From Pseudomonas sp. SCA2728.1_7 (GTDB lineage Bacteria; Pseudomonadota; Gammaproteobacteria; Pseudomonadales; Pseudomonadaceae), in assembly GCF_018138145.1 (NCBI RefSeq), contig NZ_CP073104.1, positions 434,001 through 498,000 of the forward strand: a stretch of DNA of 64,000 nucleotides, written 5' to 3'. The translations under genes and the position numbers were made by a program. The first letter of the stretch is position 1, and each line of letters starts with the position of its first letter. Below the pieces are notes generated by a model. That model saw nothing but the letters and a program-made list of their open reading frames with translations. It was not told the DNA's origin and searched no databases. Below, piece by piece: positions 15,706-24,815 of this stretch.

Positions 15706-16583
15706 GTACCGTTGATTTGTCGTCGCTGCCGGCGCCGACCGTGCTGGAGCCTCTGGACTTCGAAGAGGTTTATCAGGATGGTTTAGGCGTCTTTCGCGGG
15801 TACATGGGTGGCAACTGGACGGCCGCGCTGGAAAGCGATCCAGTGGTCAAAGTGCTTGAGGTCGGGGCCTACAACAAGGTCGGCAACCGCGCCCGGGTCA
15901 ATGACGCCGGCAAGGCGCTATTGCTGGCCCACGCCATTCGCGGCGACCTCGATCACTTGGGGGCCAACGTCAATCTGCAGCGCCTGGTCATTCAGGCCGA
16001 GGATCTGCTGGCAGTGCCGCCGGTGCCCAAGGTCATGGAAGACGACGACCCGTTTCGCGAACGCATCCAGTTGGCCTATGAGGGTTTGACCACGGCCGGC
16101 CCGCGCAACAGCTACATCCTGCATGCGCGTAACGCTTCTGGGCTGGTGGCAGACGCCACGGCCGAAAGCCCGGCGCCTTGCTACGTTACGGTAACGGTGC
16201 TGGGGTTTGATGGGGAGGGTGAAGCGCCGCCGGAGCTGCTGGCGACGGTGGCCGCTGCGCTGGATGACGATGACGTGCGCCCGGTCGGTGATCGTGTGAC
16301 CGTGCAGAGCGCGCAGGTGATCCGCTACGAGATTGACGCCATCTTGCATATGGCCGGCGCCGGCCCGGAAGCGGATGCCAGTTTGGCCGAAGCGAAAAGC
16401 CGATTGGCCGGTTGGATCAACCCACGCAAGCGGCTGGGCGTCGAGGTCGCACGCTCCGCTATTGACGCTCAGTTGCACGTTGCCGGCGTTGCCCGGGTTG
16501 AGTTGGTCGGGTGGCAGGATCTGGCCCCGACCAAGGCTCAAGCGGCGTTCTGCACGCGCTACAACGTGAGGCTGGCGGGCTGA
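15702..16583 (+). CDS. Baseplate J protein
   Basis: The 293-residue protein matches P2 gpJ: DLSSLPAPTVLEPLDFEEVYQDGL at the start, YNKVGNRARVNDAGKALLLAHAIRGDLDHLGANVNLQRLV, DDPFRERIQLAYEGLTTAGPRNSYILHA, and DARVTVQ-type end. It forms the baseplate rim with I. ATG 15702 overlaps the W stop and the I gene follows after 1 base. Confidence 0.92.
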   Translation: MSTVDLSSLPAPTVLEPLDFEEVYQDGLGVFRGYMGGNWTAALESDPVVKVLEVGAYNKVGNRARVNDAGKALLLAHAIRGDLDHLGANVNLQRLVIQAEDLLAVPPVPKVMEDDDPFRERIQLAYEGLTTAGPRNSYILHARNASGLVADATAESPAPCYVTVTVLGFDGEGEAPPELLATVAAALDDDDVRPVGDRVTVQSAQVIRYEIDAILHMAGAGPEADASLAEAKSRLAGWINPRKRLGVEVARSAIDAQLHVAGVARVELVGWQDLAPTKAQAAFCTRYNVRLAG

Positions 16584-16584
16584 T

Positions 16585-17187
16585 ATGAAAAGTCTACTGC
16601 CGCTCAATAGCACGCAACTGGAACGGGCCATGGAGGCCGCGTTTTTCGAAAAGACGATTGTCCCACTGCGCGACCTCTACAACCCCGACACCTGTCCGGT
16701 GCATCTGCTGCCGCATCTGGCGTGGGCGTGGTCGGTCGATCGCTGGGACTACCGATGGTCTGAGGCGACCAAGCGCGCGGCCATCAAGGCGTCTTTCTAC
16801 ATCCACAAGCACAAGGGCACGATCGGCGCGATACGTCGCGTGGTCGAGCCGCTGGGCTATCTGATTGAGATTGTCGAGTGGTTCAAGACCGTGCCCGAGG
16901 GCGTGCCGGGCACCTTCGCGCTGAAGATTGGCGTTCTCGATACCGGTATCACCGAGGAAATGTATCAGGAGCTTGAACGCCTGATTGACGACGCCAAGCC
17001 CGTCACCCGGCACATGACCGGGCTGGCGATCAGCCTGGAAACACAGGGCAATTTGAATGTGGGTGTGACGCTCTACGACGGCGATGAACTCGACATATTC
17101 CCGCCGGAAATGCAGGACATCGACGTTACCGGCAGCTTCGGCGTGGTCGGCCGTGAACACTCCATAGACATCATGGATATTTATTAA
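16585..17187 (+). CDS. Tail protein I (baseplate)
   Basis: The 200-residue protein has the GpI signature: SLLPLNSTQLERAMEAA, DLYNPDTCPVHLLPHLAWAWSVDRWDYRWSE, and HKHKGTIGAIRRVVEPLGY. It links the wedge to the tail fibres in P2. The fibre gene starts immediately after the TAA. Confidence 0.92.
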   Translation: MKSLLPLNSTQLERAMEAAFFEKTIVPLRDLYNPDTCPVHLLPHLAWAWSVDRWDYRWSEATKRAAIKASFYIHKHKGTIGAIRRVVEPLGYLIEIVEWFKTVPEGVPGTFALKIGVLDTGITEEMYQELERLIDDAKPVTRHMTGLAISLETQGNLNVGVTLYDGDELDIFPPEMQDIDVTGSFGVVGREHSIDIMDIY

Positions 17188-19149
17188 ATGATTGATGCGA
17201 ACTCAAAGTTTTTCGCGATCCTGACGGACGTGGGGGCGGCCAAGCTGGCGAATGCCAATGTGCTTGGCGTGCCTTGGAACATCACGGAAATGGGCTTGGG
17301 CGATGCCAACGAGACCGAGCCGCAGCCCAGCGCCAAGCAAACCAAACTGATCAACGAATGGCGGCGCCGTCCGCTTAATCAACTGCGCATCGATCCAGTC
17401 AACCCGGCGGTGATCATTGCCGAGCAGGTCATTCCGGAAGGCGAGGGTGGGCGCTGGATTCGTGAGGTCGGGCTGTATGACGCTGACGGTGATCTGGTGG
17501 CGGTGGCCAACTGTGCGCCGAGCTTCAAGCCGTTGCTATCGCAGGGGTCGGGCCGCACGCAAGTGGTGCGGATGAACCTGATTGTTTCCAGCACGGCACA
17601 GATCAGCCTCAAGATTGACCCGTCGGTGGTGCTTGCGACGCGTGAGTATGTCGATTCGCGCATTCTGGAAGAGCTGAGCAAGCTCGACATTAAGCAGTCA
17701 GTGCGCGCGGCGACCACGGCCAATATCGCCCTGGTCGGTTTGCAGGTCGTGGACGGTGTTTCGCTGAATGCCGGCGACCGCGTGCTGGTGAAGAATCAGG
17801 CGGCCGCCAAGGATAACGGCCCGTATGTGGTGGCTGTGGGGGCCTGGGCGCGGGCCAAGGATGCCGATAACAACGCGAAGGTCACGCCTAATCTGACGGT
17901 CGCGGTCGAAGTGGGTGCAACGCAGGCCGATACGATCTGGCAACTGGTGACCGATGGCCCGATTGTCGTGGGCACCACGGCGCTCACGTTCAAGGACATT
18001 ACAGATGGCTTTGCCCGGCTGCTGTCGCCAAGCTTTGCCGGCAATCCCACGGCCCCGACGCCGGCGCAATTCGACGGCAGCAAGTCGATCGCTACGGCGG
18101 AGTTTGTAAAGCGTAGTGGTGTCGAGTTCTCGGGCTTCTCCACGAACGCTGCAAACTTGGCTTTGACGGCCGCGCACGTCGGTGGCCTTCACAGCTTTTC
18201 CGGTGCTACGCAGCTTCAGGCCACTTTGCCGCCGACGGCAGGTGTCGCGCAGGCTGCAACCATTACGCTTGTTTGTGCGGGTAATGGCGGGCTTAAAATC
18301 GTCCCGGCCGGCGCTGACGTGGTGTACACCTCTACCGGTGTGTCCGGCCCGTTGGTGTTGGCCTTGGGCGACACGGCTGAGTTCATCCGCCTGCAAGACC
18401 AGTGGCGGCTGATCGGTGGCACGGCGGCGCTGCGCTTTGCTGGAACGTTGAGTGGTGCCTATTACGTCACGCAGCCGCAGTTCGATAGCGGCAAGTCGCC
18501 GGCTACGACGGAATTCGTAAAGCGAATGGGCGTCGAGTGGTCGAACTTCAATGCACTATCCGTCAGTACCGTGCTAAGTGTTGCAAGCGTCGGCGGCGCG
18601 GTCAGCGCTGCGTCTTCAACACCCATCAGCCTTACCCTTCCGCCTACTGGGCTTGTGGTGCACGGCGCAATGATAATGGTGCTGAGCGCAGGCTCTGGCG
18701 CGGTCACTTTGCAGCTATCAGGTGGCGACCTCTTAACGAATGTGAGTGGTGTGTCCGTGTCCGTTGTTCTCGGGCAGGGCGATACAGCGCTGCTGACCAG
18801 AGTCTCCAATGAGTGGCGTCTGATCGACGGAACGGTGGCGTTGCGACACTCAGCAGCATTCGCTTCGAGCCTGCTATCGGGTAACGGCTGGGCAAAGCGT
18901 CCCGATGGTCTTATCGAGCAATGGGGTTCAGGCGTTACGGACGCGAACGGGTACGTTTATATTACCTACCCTATCCCGTTCCCCAATACGGTGCGCAATG
19001 TTATGCCAGCGCACCTTGGTTCGTCGGCCTTGATGCACGCGGTCATGGATACCAACTACACGCAGACCGGTTGCAAGGTTCGCGTGCAAAATGCGGCGGG
19101 GGCTTCGTCGGCTGGGTGGTGTGTTCTTTGGCGAGCTGTGGGGTATTGA
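17188..19149 (+). CDS. Tail fibre protein (P2 gpH-like) with duplicated receptor region
   Basis: The 653-residue protein starts with a baseplate-attachment domain of the phage tail fibre family (SKFFAILTDVGAAKLANANVLGVPWNITEMGLGDANETEP, then GGRWIREVGLYDADGDLVAVANC). A 'VRAATTANIALVG...DRVLVKNQ' shaft repeat follows near residue 170. From about residue 282 two related units of about 135 residues occur, each with Q-FDxxKSxATxEFVKRxGVE and a QWRLIxGTxALR end. The C-terminus has a gp53-like tip (GNGWAKRPDGLIEQWGSGVT). The unit duplication lengthens the shaft or doubles a knob. Host receptor unknown. Confidence 0.9.
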   Translation: MIDANSKFFAILTDVGAAKLANANVLGVPWNITEMGLGDANETEPQPSAKQTKLINEWRRRPLNQLRIDPVNPAVIIAEQVIPEGEGGRWIREVGLYDADGDLVAVANCAPSFKPLLSQGSGRTQVVRMNLIVSSTAQISLKIDPSVVLATREYVDSRILEELSKLDIKQSVRAATTANIALVGLQVVDGVSLNAGDRVLVKNQAAAKDNGPYVVAVGAWARAKDADNNAKVTPNLTVAVEVGATQADTIWQLVTDGPIVVGTTALTFKDITDGFARLLSPSFAGNPTAPTPAQFDGSKSIATAEFVKRSGVEFSGFSTNAANLALTAAHVGGLHSFSGATQLQATLPPTAGVAQAATITLVCAGNGGLKIVPAGADVVYTSTGVSGPLVLALGDTAEFIRLQDQWRLIGGTAALRFAGTLSGAYYVTQPQFDSGKSPATTEFVKRMGVEWSNFNALSVSTVLSVASVGGAVSAASSTPISLTLPPTGLVVHGAMIMVLSAGSGAVTLQLSGGDLLTNVSGVSVSVVLGQGDTALLTRVSNEWRLIDGTVALRHSAAFASSLLSGNGWAKRPDGLIEQWGSGVTDANGYVYITYPIPFPNTVRNVMPAHLGSSALMHAVMDTNYTQTGCKVRVQNAAGASSAGWCVLWRAVGY

Positions 19150-19151
19150 AC

Positions 19152-19595
19152 ATGGACAAAATTGTATATTTCAGCCCATCCATGTGTGGGGCTTATCGCC
19201 CTGAGATCCATGGTGCGGACATGCCGGCGGACGTGGTCGAGGTCTCGGAAAGCGTTTGGCAATCGCTGCTCAATGAGCTGTCGACCAGTCCAAAAATGAT
19301 GTCGTCACGGTCCAACGGTCAGCCCGTTTTGATTGATCCTCCGGCACTGGATGCCGAGGCGCTGACCGCTATTGAGCGCGCTTGGCGTGATGGGCAGTTG
19401 GCGCTGACGGATCCGCTGGTTTCCCGACACCGCGACGAGATCGAGGAGGGGGGCGAAACCTCGCTCACGGCCGACCAGTACGCGGAGCTGCAGGCGTACC
19501 GCCGGCAGTTGCGCGACTGGCCGCAAGGGGATCAATTCCCCCTCGCCGAACACCGACCGCCGGCGCCGACCTGGCTGTCAGCACAACCCAACTAA
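19152..19595 (+). CDS. Tail fibre assembly chaperone
   Basis: The 147-residue protein follows the fibre gene by 2 bases. It has an N-terminal YFSPSMCGAYRPEIHGADMP segment and a C-terminal ADQYAELQAYRRQLRDWPQGDQFPLAEHRPPAPTWL typical of tail fibre assembly proteins of Pseudomonas phages. Such chaperones fold or trimerise the adjacent fibre tip and co-vary with it. The longer frame from 18921 lies inside the fibre gene and is not real. A good terminator follows directly. Confidence 0.88.
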   Translation: MDKIVYFSPSMCGAYRPEIHGADMPADVVEVSESVWQSLLNELSTSPKMMSSRSNGQPVLIDPPALDAEALTAIERAWRDGQLALTDPLVSRHRDEIEEGGETSLTADQYAELQAYRRQLRDWPQGDQFPLAEHRPPAPTWLSAQPN

Positions 19596-19618
19596 ACGCC
19601 CCGCACTGACGGGGCGTT
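19595..19618 (+). terminator. Terminator after fibre chaperone
   Basis: Perfect 8-bp stem AACGCCCC/GGGGCGTT, 8-base loop, followed by TTTTCTTTT. A 12-bp palindrome GTTACGCGTAAC lies just after (19628-19639). Confidence 0.8.
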
Positions 19619-19653
19619 TTCTTTTCCGTTACGCGTAACACGAACACCCTAAC

Positions 19654-19673
19654 AGCCTCGCTTATGCGGGGCT
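19654..19673 (+). terminator. Hairpin-RBS module before sheath gene
   Basis: Stem AGCCTCGC/GCGGGGCT (one G-T pair), 4-base loop, TTTTT, then CGTTTCTGGAGACTGACC before the sheath ATG. Confidence 0.6.
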
Positions 19674-19698
19674 TTTTCGTTTCTGGAGACTGACCCTT

Positions 19699-20865
19699 AT
19701 GAGTTTTTTCCACGGCGTCACGACCACGTCGGTCGACACTGGTGCGCGCACCATCTCGCTGCCGTCTTCGTCGATTATCGGTCTGTGCGACACCTTTACC
19801 CCGGGCCAGCTCGGCGGCGGTACGGCCAAGGCCGGCGAACTGAAGTTGATTACTACCGAGCGCGAAGCCATTGCCGCCTTCGGCGCCGATTCGGCAATCA
19901 CCAAGGCGTGTAAGGCGATCTACGTCAAAGCCAAGGCGGTGATCGTCGCCATCGGCGTGCCCAAGCTGGAAGACGCGGCGCTGCAAACCTCTGCGATCAT
20001 TGGCGGTGAACTGGTCTCGGGTCAGCGTACCGGCCTGCAGGCGCTGCTCGACGGTAAAAGCCTGTTCAACGCTCAGCCGCGGTTGTTGATCGCACCGGGC
20101 CACACTGCGACTCAGGCGGTGGCTACGGCGCTCGACAGCGTGGCGCAGAAGCTGCGCGCCATCGGCATCATCGACGGCCCGGGTACGACCGACGAGGCCG
20201 CTATTGCCTACGCCGAGAACTTCGGCAGTCGCAACCTGTTCATGGTCGACCCGGGCGTCAAGTATTGGGACACCGTCACCAGCGCTACGGCCGACGCGCC
20301 CGGCTCGGCTTGGGCTGCAGGCCTGTTTGCGTGGACGGATGCTGAATACGGCTTCTGGGCTTCGCCATCGAACAAGGAGTTGACCGGCATCACCGGTACC
20401 GGTCGCGCGGTCGAGTACCTGGACGGCGACGAGACTTGCCGGGCCAACCTGCTCAACAACGCCAATATCACCACGATCATTCGCGACGACGGTTACCGCC
20501 TGTGGGGCAACCGCACGCTGTCGAGCGATCCGAAGTGGGCGTTCGTTACCCGCGTTCGCACGCTGTTCATCCTCATGGACGCGGTGCAGGCCGGGCACAA
20601 GTGGGCGGTTGACCGCTCGATCACCAAGACCTACGTGACCGATGTCACCAACGGTCTGGATGCATTCATGCGCGACCTGAAAGCCCAGGGCGCGATCATC
20701 AACTTTGAAGTGTTCGCCGACACCGAACTGAACACGGCCAGCCAGATCGCCCAGGGCAAGGTGTATTGGCGCATCCGTTTCACCGACGTGCCGCCGGCAG
20801 AAAACCCGAATTTCCTTTTCGAAGTCACCGATCAGTGGATGACCGAAGTGCTTGAAGCAGCCTAA
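19699..20865 (+). CDS. Tail sheath protein (P2 FI-like)
   Basis: The 388-residue protein matches P2-type contractile sheath subunits: FFHGVTTTSVDTGARTISLPSSSIIGLCDT, EREAIAAFGADSAITKACKAIY, and a C-terminal QIAQGKVYWRIRFTDVPPAENP. It shows that the particle is a myovirus. ATG 19699 is preceded by CTGGAGACTGACCCTT. The tube gene follows 13 bases later. Confidence 0.95.
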   Translation: MSFFHGVTTTSVDTGARTISLPSSSIIGLCDTFTPGQLGGGTAKAGELKLITTEREAIAAFGADSAITKACKAIYVKAKAVIVAIGVPKLEDAALQTSAIIGGELVSGQRTGLQALLDGKSLFNAQPRLLIAPGHTATQAVATALDSVAQKLRAIGIIDGPGTTDEAAIAYAENFGSRNLFMVDPGVKYWDTVTSATADAPGSAWAAGLFAWTDAEYGFWASPSNKELTGITGTGRAVEYLDGDETCRANLLNNANITTIIRDDGYRLWGNRTLSSDPKWAFVTRVRTLFILMDAVQAGHKWAVDRSITKTYVTDVTNGLDAFMRDLKAQGAIINFEVFADTELNTASQIAQGKVYWRIRFTDVPPAENPNFLFEVTDQWMTEVLEAA

Positions 20866-20878
20866 GGGGGCGTAGCAA

Positions 20879-21382
20879 ATGATTCCTCAGACTTTGTACA
20901 ACACCAACCTGTTCGTCGACGGCGTGAACTTCTCCGGCGACGTGCCGAGCCTGACGCTGCCCAAGCTGACCACCAAGACCGACGAATATCGTGGCGGCGG
21001 CATGGCTGGCCCCATCGATATGGATCAGGGGCTTGAAAAAATGGAAGCCTCGTTTGTCACCAAGGGCGTGCGCCGCGAGTCGCTGAAGTACTTCGGCCTG
21101 GCCGACGGCACGGCGTTCAACGCCACGTTCCGAGGTGCCTTCAAGGGCCAAAAGGGCGCTGTGACAGCAGTCGTTGCCACCCTGCGCGGTCGCCTCAAAG
21201 AGGTCGATCTCGGCGACTGGAAAGCCGGTGATGCGGCCGAGATCAAACACGCCGTTTCGGTCACGTACTACAAGCTCGAAATCGACGGGCGCCTGATGTA
21301 CGAGATCGACATGGTCGCCGGCATTCAGGTGATCGACGGCAAAGACCAACTGCTCGAAGTGCGCCAAGCACTCGGCATGTAA
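20879..21382 (+). CDS. Tail tube protein (P2 FII-like)
   Basis: The 167-residue protein has the tube family pattern: MIPQTLYNTNLFVDGVNFSGDVPSLTLPKLT, EYRGGGMAGPIDMDQGLEKMEASF, and a conserved EIDMVAGIQVIDGKDQL end. It polymerises into the inner tube inside the sheath. GGGGGCGT lies upstream of the ATG. Confidence 0.94.
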   Translation: MIPQTLYNTNLFVDGVNFSGDVPSLTLPKLTTKTDEYRGGGMAGPIDMDQGLEKMEASFVTKGVRRESLKYFGLADGTAFNATFRGAFKGQKGAVTAVVATLRGRLKEVDLGDWKAGDAAEIKHAVSVTYYKLEIDGRLMYEIDMVAGIQVIDGKDQLLEVRQALGM

Positions 21383-21395
21383 GGAATAGATCCAG

Positions 21396-21995
21396 ATGAC
21401 TCAAGTAATCGCTAAAACCCTGCCTGCCTGGCTGTCGCTCAGTGCAGTCGGTGCCGTCGTAACGCTGACCCGCCCAAGCCAAGCCAATAGCATCGACGTC
21501 GAGACGTTGAACCTGCGTAACCCGACCGTGCGTGAAGTGCGTGCGGCTGATCGTGCTGCCAACGGCGATGATGAACAGCGCGAAATGATGCTGTTCGCCG
21601 GTCTGGCCGAAGTCGGATTGAAAGATCTGGAACGCCTCAAGCTGACGGATTATCGCCGCGTGCAAACGGCGTATTCGCACTTGGCACCGAAAACCGATTA
21701 TTCGGACTCGATGCCGGCGTGGTTGTCGCTGACCACCGATCAGGTGCTGGTAACGCTTTCGTGTCCGAGTGAAATCAATGGCGTGACCGTCGACAAGCTG
21801 GCCTTGCGTTCGCCGACTGTGGGCGACGTGCGAGCGGCCAACCGTGAGGTGGGTGGCGACGATGAGCAGCGCGAGCTGGTGTTGTTTGCTGCGTTGTCCG
21901 GCGCTTCGGTGGCGGATCTGGAGGGGCTGAAGCTGGTGGATTTTAACCGCTTGCAGGCCGGCTATTTTCGCATGGACAACGACGACGGGCTTTAA
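21396..21995 (+). CDS. Tail assembly chaperone gpE with tandem domain duplication
   Basis: The 199-residue protein consists of two copies of a domain of about 90 residues (8-95 and 105-192). Each has PAWLSL, VTLxxPSxxN, LxLRxPTVxxVRAA, GDDEQRE, LFAxL and DLExLKLxDxxRxQ. Family members in P2-like phages act as tape-measure chaperones and are made in a short and a frameshifted long form. Here the stop (TAA 21993-21995) lies in the context CTT TAA C, a plausible +1 shift site; see the extension entry. ATG 21396 follows AAGGAATAGATCCAG. Confidence 0.88.
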   Translation: MTQVIAKTLPAWLSLSAVGAVVTLTRPSQANSIDVETLNLRNPTVREVRAADRAANGDDEQREMMLFAGLAEVGLKDLERLKLTDYRRVQTAYSHLAPKTDYSDSMPAWLSLTTDQVLVTLSCPSEINGVTVDKLALRSPTVGDVRAANREVGGDDEQRELVLFAALSGASVADLEGLKLVDFNRLQAGYFRMDNDDGL

Positions 21996-22107
21996 CCCCA
22001 GCGTTATCAAGTCGGCGGCGAAACGTCTGGCGGCGGAAACCGGATTTTCCGCCGCTGAGATCCAGTCGATGCCGTTCGCGGATATGGTGTGGTGGCTCAC
22101 GGATTGA
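21990..22107 (+). CDS. gpE' frameshift extension (+1 frame)
   Basis: A 38-residue open frame in +1 relative to gpE runs from 21991 to the TGA at 22105-22107: it begins FNPSVIKSAAKRLAAETGFS and ends MVWWLTD. No ATG, GTG or TTG with a ribosome site opens it, and it is bounded exactly by the gpE stop. It occupies the place of E' in P2-like phages, directly before the tape measure gene. A slip at CTT-TAA-C (21990-21996) would fuse it to gpE. The shift is inferred, not shown. Confidence 0.6.
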
Positions 22108-22145
22108 GCCGCCATCGGTAGTGCTGGGCACATGAGGGCCACGAC

Positions 22146-24806
22146 ATGGCAAACAAACTCGCCCTCGGGCTGGTGATCGGCGGTGCCGTCAGTTCAACGG
22201 TCGGCGCCGCGTTCAAGGATGTGACCGGGCGCATCAAGCGCCTTGAGGCAGAAGGCAACAAAGCGCGCGTGCTGCAGCGCACGATTGGCGACACCATCCG
22301 CCTGCGCGAAGAATGGAAGAAGGCTCACGACACCGGCGCGGCCGGTGCGTCCAAATTACTCAACCGTTTGAACTCGAACCTCGACAGCTTGAAAAAGCAG
22401 GGGATCGAGGTCGGTCGACTGGAAAAAGCCTATCGCTCGATGGGGCAGACGGCCAACAAAGCCGAGCTGAAAGCCAAGGGTCATCAGCAGATTGATTCTG
22501 GCGTAAAGGGCATGAAGGGCGCTGTCGGTGCTGCGGTTGTGGGTGTCGGTGCCATGGCGGTGCCGGCCAAGGTCAGCGCTGATTTTGGCGCGATTGTCCG
22601 TGACATCGCGATCAAGGCCGGCATTGCCAACAAGCCGCAAGAGCAGGAGATGTCGCGCAAGATCATCGACACGTCACGCGATACCGGCATGGCGCGCAAC
22701 GATGTGGCCGACGTGGTCAATCAGTTGGTCGGCGCCGGTATGGACTTGAGCAAGGCGCTGGAATACGCGCCTGTCGCGGCCAAGTTTGTCGTGGGGCAGG
22801 GATCCAGCGGCGTCGACACGGCGAAGATGATCAACGCCCTAGGGCAGAACGCCAAGATCACCGACCCCAAGCAGATGCAGCAGGCGCTGGAAGCGATCGC
22901 CTACCAAGGTCAGGCGGGCAGCTTTGAAGCGGCTGACATGGCCAAGTGGTTCCCGGAACTGCTGGCCAACATGGCCAGCAACGGCATCACCGGCTTGGAT
23001 GCGGTGACCCAACTGGGTGCCATGCTGCAGGTGCAGATGAAACAGGCCGGCAGTTCGGACGAAGCGGCCAACAACCTGAAAAACTGGATGGGCAAAATCG
23101 GCTCGACCGACACGGTCAAGGCCTACGAAAAAGCCGGTATTGATTACAAGGGGTCGATGCAGACCGGTTTGCAAAACGGCATGTCGACGCTCGAAACCAG
23201 TATGGCGCTGGCTCAGAAATACATTCAGGCGACCGATCCGAAGCGTGCGGCGGCCATGGCCGAAGCCACGTCAAAAATCAGCAAGGAAGCCGACCCGGAG
23301 AAGGCCAAGGCCATGATGGCCTCGCTGGAAGAATCCCTGCGCACCGGCGACCTGTTCGCCGACATGCAGGTCAAGGCCGCACTGTCGGCCTACATGCAGA
23401 ACAAGGCGCTGTACAGCCAGCTCAAAAACGATTCGCGTGACGCGACCGGGATCCTCGACAAGAACCTCGCCGAGCGGCGCGAGTCGTCATCGCAGAAATG
23501 GGCGGAAATGGCCCAGTCGATGGATGACGCCATGCGCAGCATCGGTGATGCGCTGCGCCCGGTGACGGACACCGTGGCCGAGTCGTTGACCAAGGTTACT
23601 AAAGGCATTACGTCGCTGACTGATAGCGCGCCCGGGGTAGTTGCCGGTGTCGCCACGGTCGGGGCGGGGCTGATCGCCTTGAAGGGTATCTTCAGCACGA
23701 TCAAGATCGGCAAGGGGCTGCTAAACCTTGCGCGTGGGTCGCGCGGTGGCAGGAATGGGAGCGAAGCCCCAAATAAAAACCCCGGAGAACTTGATCTGGT
23801 AGCGACTGGCCTGGATGTTGTTTCACGGGTGAAAGACGCGGCAACAGGCGGTGGCCTTGGTACTGAAAATGGTGCAGGTAACGACGGCGTCAAGAAGGTT
23901 TTCGTCGTCAATGCCGGCGCTATGGGGGGCGGTGTGGATGCGTCGGGCGAATCGCGCCGACGTGGACGTGGGTCAAGGCGCAGCGCTCGGCGCCGGTCGT
24001 TGCCGAGTTCGAGAGGTCCTCGCCCATCTGTGCCTCGTCCACCTGTTCCGGTTTCACGGCCACCCGTTCCGGCTTCGCGTCCCCCTGTTTCGATCCCGGC
24101 GCCATCAGTCCCTTCTGTTCCAAGTGGGGCATTGTCCAAGCTCGGCGTCGTCGCAGAAACCGTCGGTAAGGTTAGCAAGGCGGCCAAGGTCATTCCTGGC
24201 GGCACGCTGCTGGAGTCCGGTGCGATGGCGCTTGAAACCTTTCAAAACGCCAAGACCAAGGACGAAAAAGCCGAAGGTTACGGTTCGGCTGCCGGCAACC
24301 TGGCCGGCACCATGGCCGGTGCAGCAGCAGGCGCCGCCATTGGTTCGGTTGTGCCGATCATCGGCACCGCGATCGGCGGCATGATCGGTGCTTACCTGGG
24401 CAGTCAGGGCGGTGCGGCGCTGGGCGGGTCGTTGGGTAAGTCGCTGTTCGGTGGTGAGGATGAAAAGCCCGAGCAAACGGCAAAGGCGCCGGTGCCGACC
24501 ACGCCGCTCATGATGGCGTCAGCGGCGCAGCAAGGCCCGGTGCTGGGGGATGTCGCGCGCTCGATGGCAGTGACGGCGCCGCTCAAGTCGGCGGCGATGG
24601 CCATCCAGCCCAAGGAGGCGGCGAAGCCGGAGCCGGCCAAGGTGGATCAGCAGTTTCAGTATTCACTGAACATGCCGGTCACGGTGCAGGGCGATGTCAA
24701 AGACCCGCAAACATTGGCGCAGGATCTGCTGCCGCACATGCAGCGAATGATGGAAGGTGCTGCGAAGCAGAATGCCGCCAAGCTGTACGACGAACCCCAT
24801 GTGTAA
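22146..24806 (+). CDS. Tail tape measure protein
   Basis: The 886-residue protein is the longest tail gene product and follows E/E', as tape measures do. It has a helical N-terminal third (SSTVGAAFKDVTGRIKRLEAEGNKARVLQRTI), a phage_tape_meas-like central part (KLIIDTSRDTGM-type block, LVGAGMDLSKALEYAPVAAKFVVGQG), a hydrophobic segment near residue 500, an Arg/Pro-rich linker at about 597-662 (repeated RPPVP units), and a Gly/Ala-rich membrane-compatible region near 720-770. Its length sets tail length. The ATG at 22146 is the only good start. Confidence 0.93.
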   Translation: MANKLALGLVIGGAVSSTVGAAFKDVTGRIKRLEAEGNKARVLQRTIGDTIRLREEWKKAHDTGAAGASKLLNRLNSNLDSLKKQGIEVGRLEKAYRSMGQTANKAELKAKGHQQIDSGVKGMKGAVGAAVVGVGAMAVPAKVSADFGAIVRDIAIKAGIANKPQEQEMSRKIIDTSRDTGMARNDVADVVNQLVGAGMDLSKALEYAPVAAKFVVGQGSSGVDTAKMINALGQNAKITDPKQMQQALEAIAYQGQAGSFEAADMAKWFPELLANMASNGITGLDAVTQLGAMLQVQMKQAGSSDEAANNLKNWMGKIGSTDTVKAYEKAGIDYKGSMQTGLQNGMSTLETSMALAQKYIQATDPKRAAAMAEATSKISKEADPEKAKAMMASLEESLRTGDLFADMQVKAALSAYMQNKALYSQLKNDSRDATGILDKNLAERRESSSQKWAEMAQSMDDAMRSIGDALRPVTDTVAESLTKVTKGITSLTDSAPGVVAGVATVGAGLIALKGIFSTIKIGKGLLNLARGSRGGRNGSEAPNKNPGELDLVATGLDVVSRVKDAATGGGLGTENGAGNDGVKKVFVVNAGAMGGGVDASGESRRRGRGSRRSARRRSLPSSRGPRPSVPRPPVPVSRPPVPASRPPVSIPAPSVPSVPSGALSKLGVVAETVGKVSKAAKVIPGGTLLESGAMALETFQNAKTKDEKAEGYGSAAGNLAGTMAGAAAGAAIGSVVPIIGTAIGGMIGAYLGSQGGAALGGSLGKSLFGGEDEKPEQTAKAPVPTTPLMMASAAQQGPVLGDVARSMAVTAPLKSAAMAIQPKEAAKPEPAKVDQQFQYSLNMPVTVQGDVKDPQTLAQDLLPHMQRMMEGAAKQNAAKLYDEPHV

Positions 24807-24815
24807 GGAGGCCTC

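Noticed and set aside
19465..20598. 377-codon minus-strand frame opposite the tail sheath
   Set aside because: Shadow of the sheath and fibre chaperone genes; no start context.
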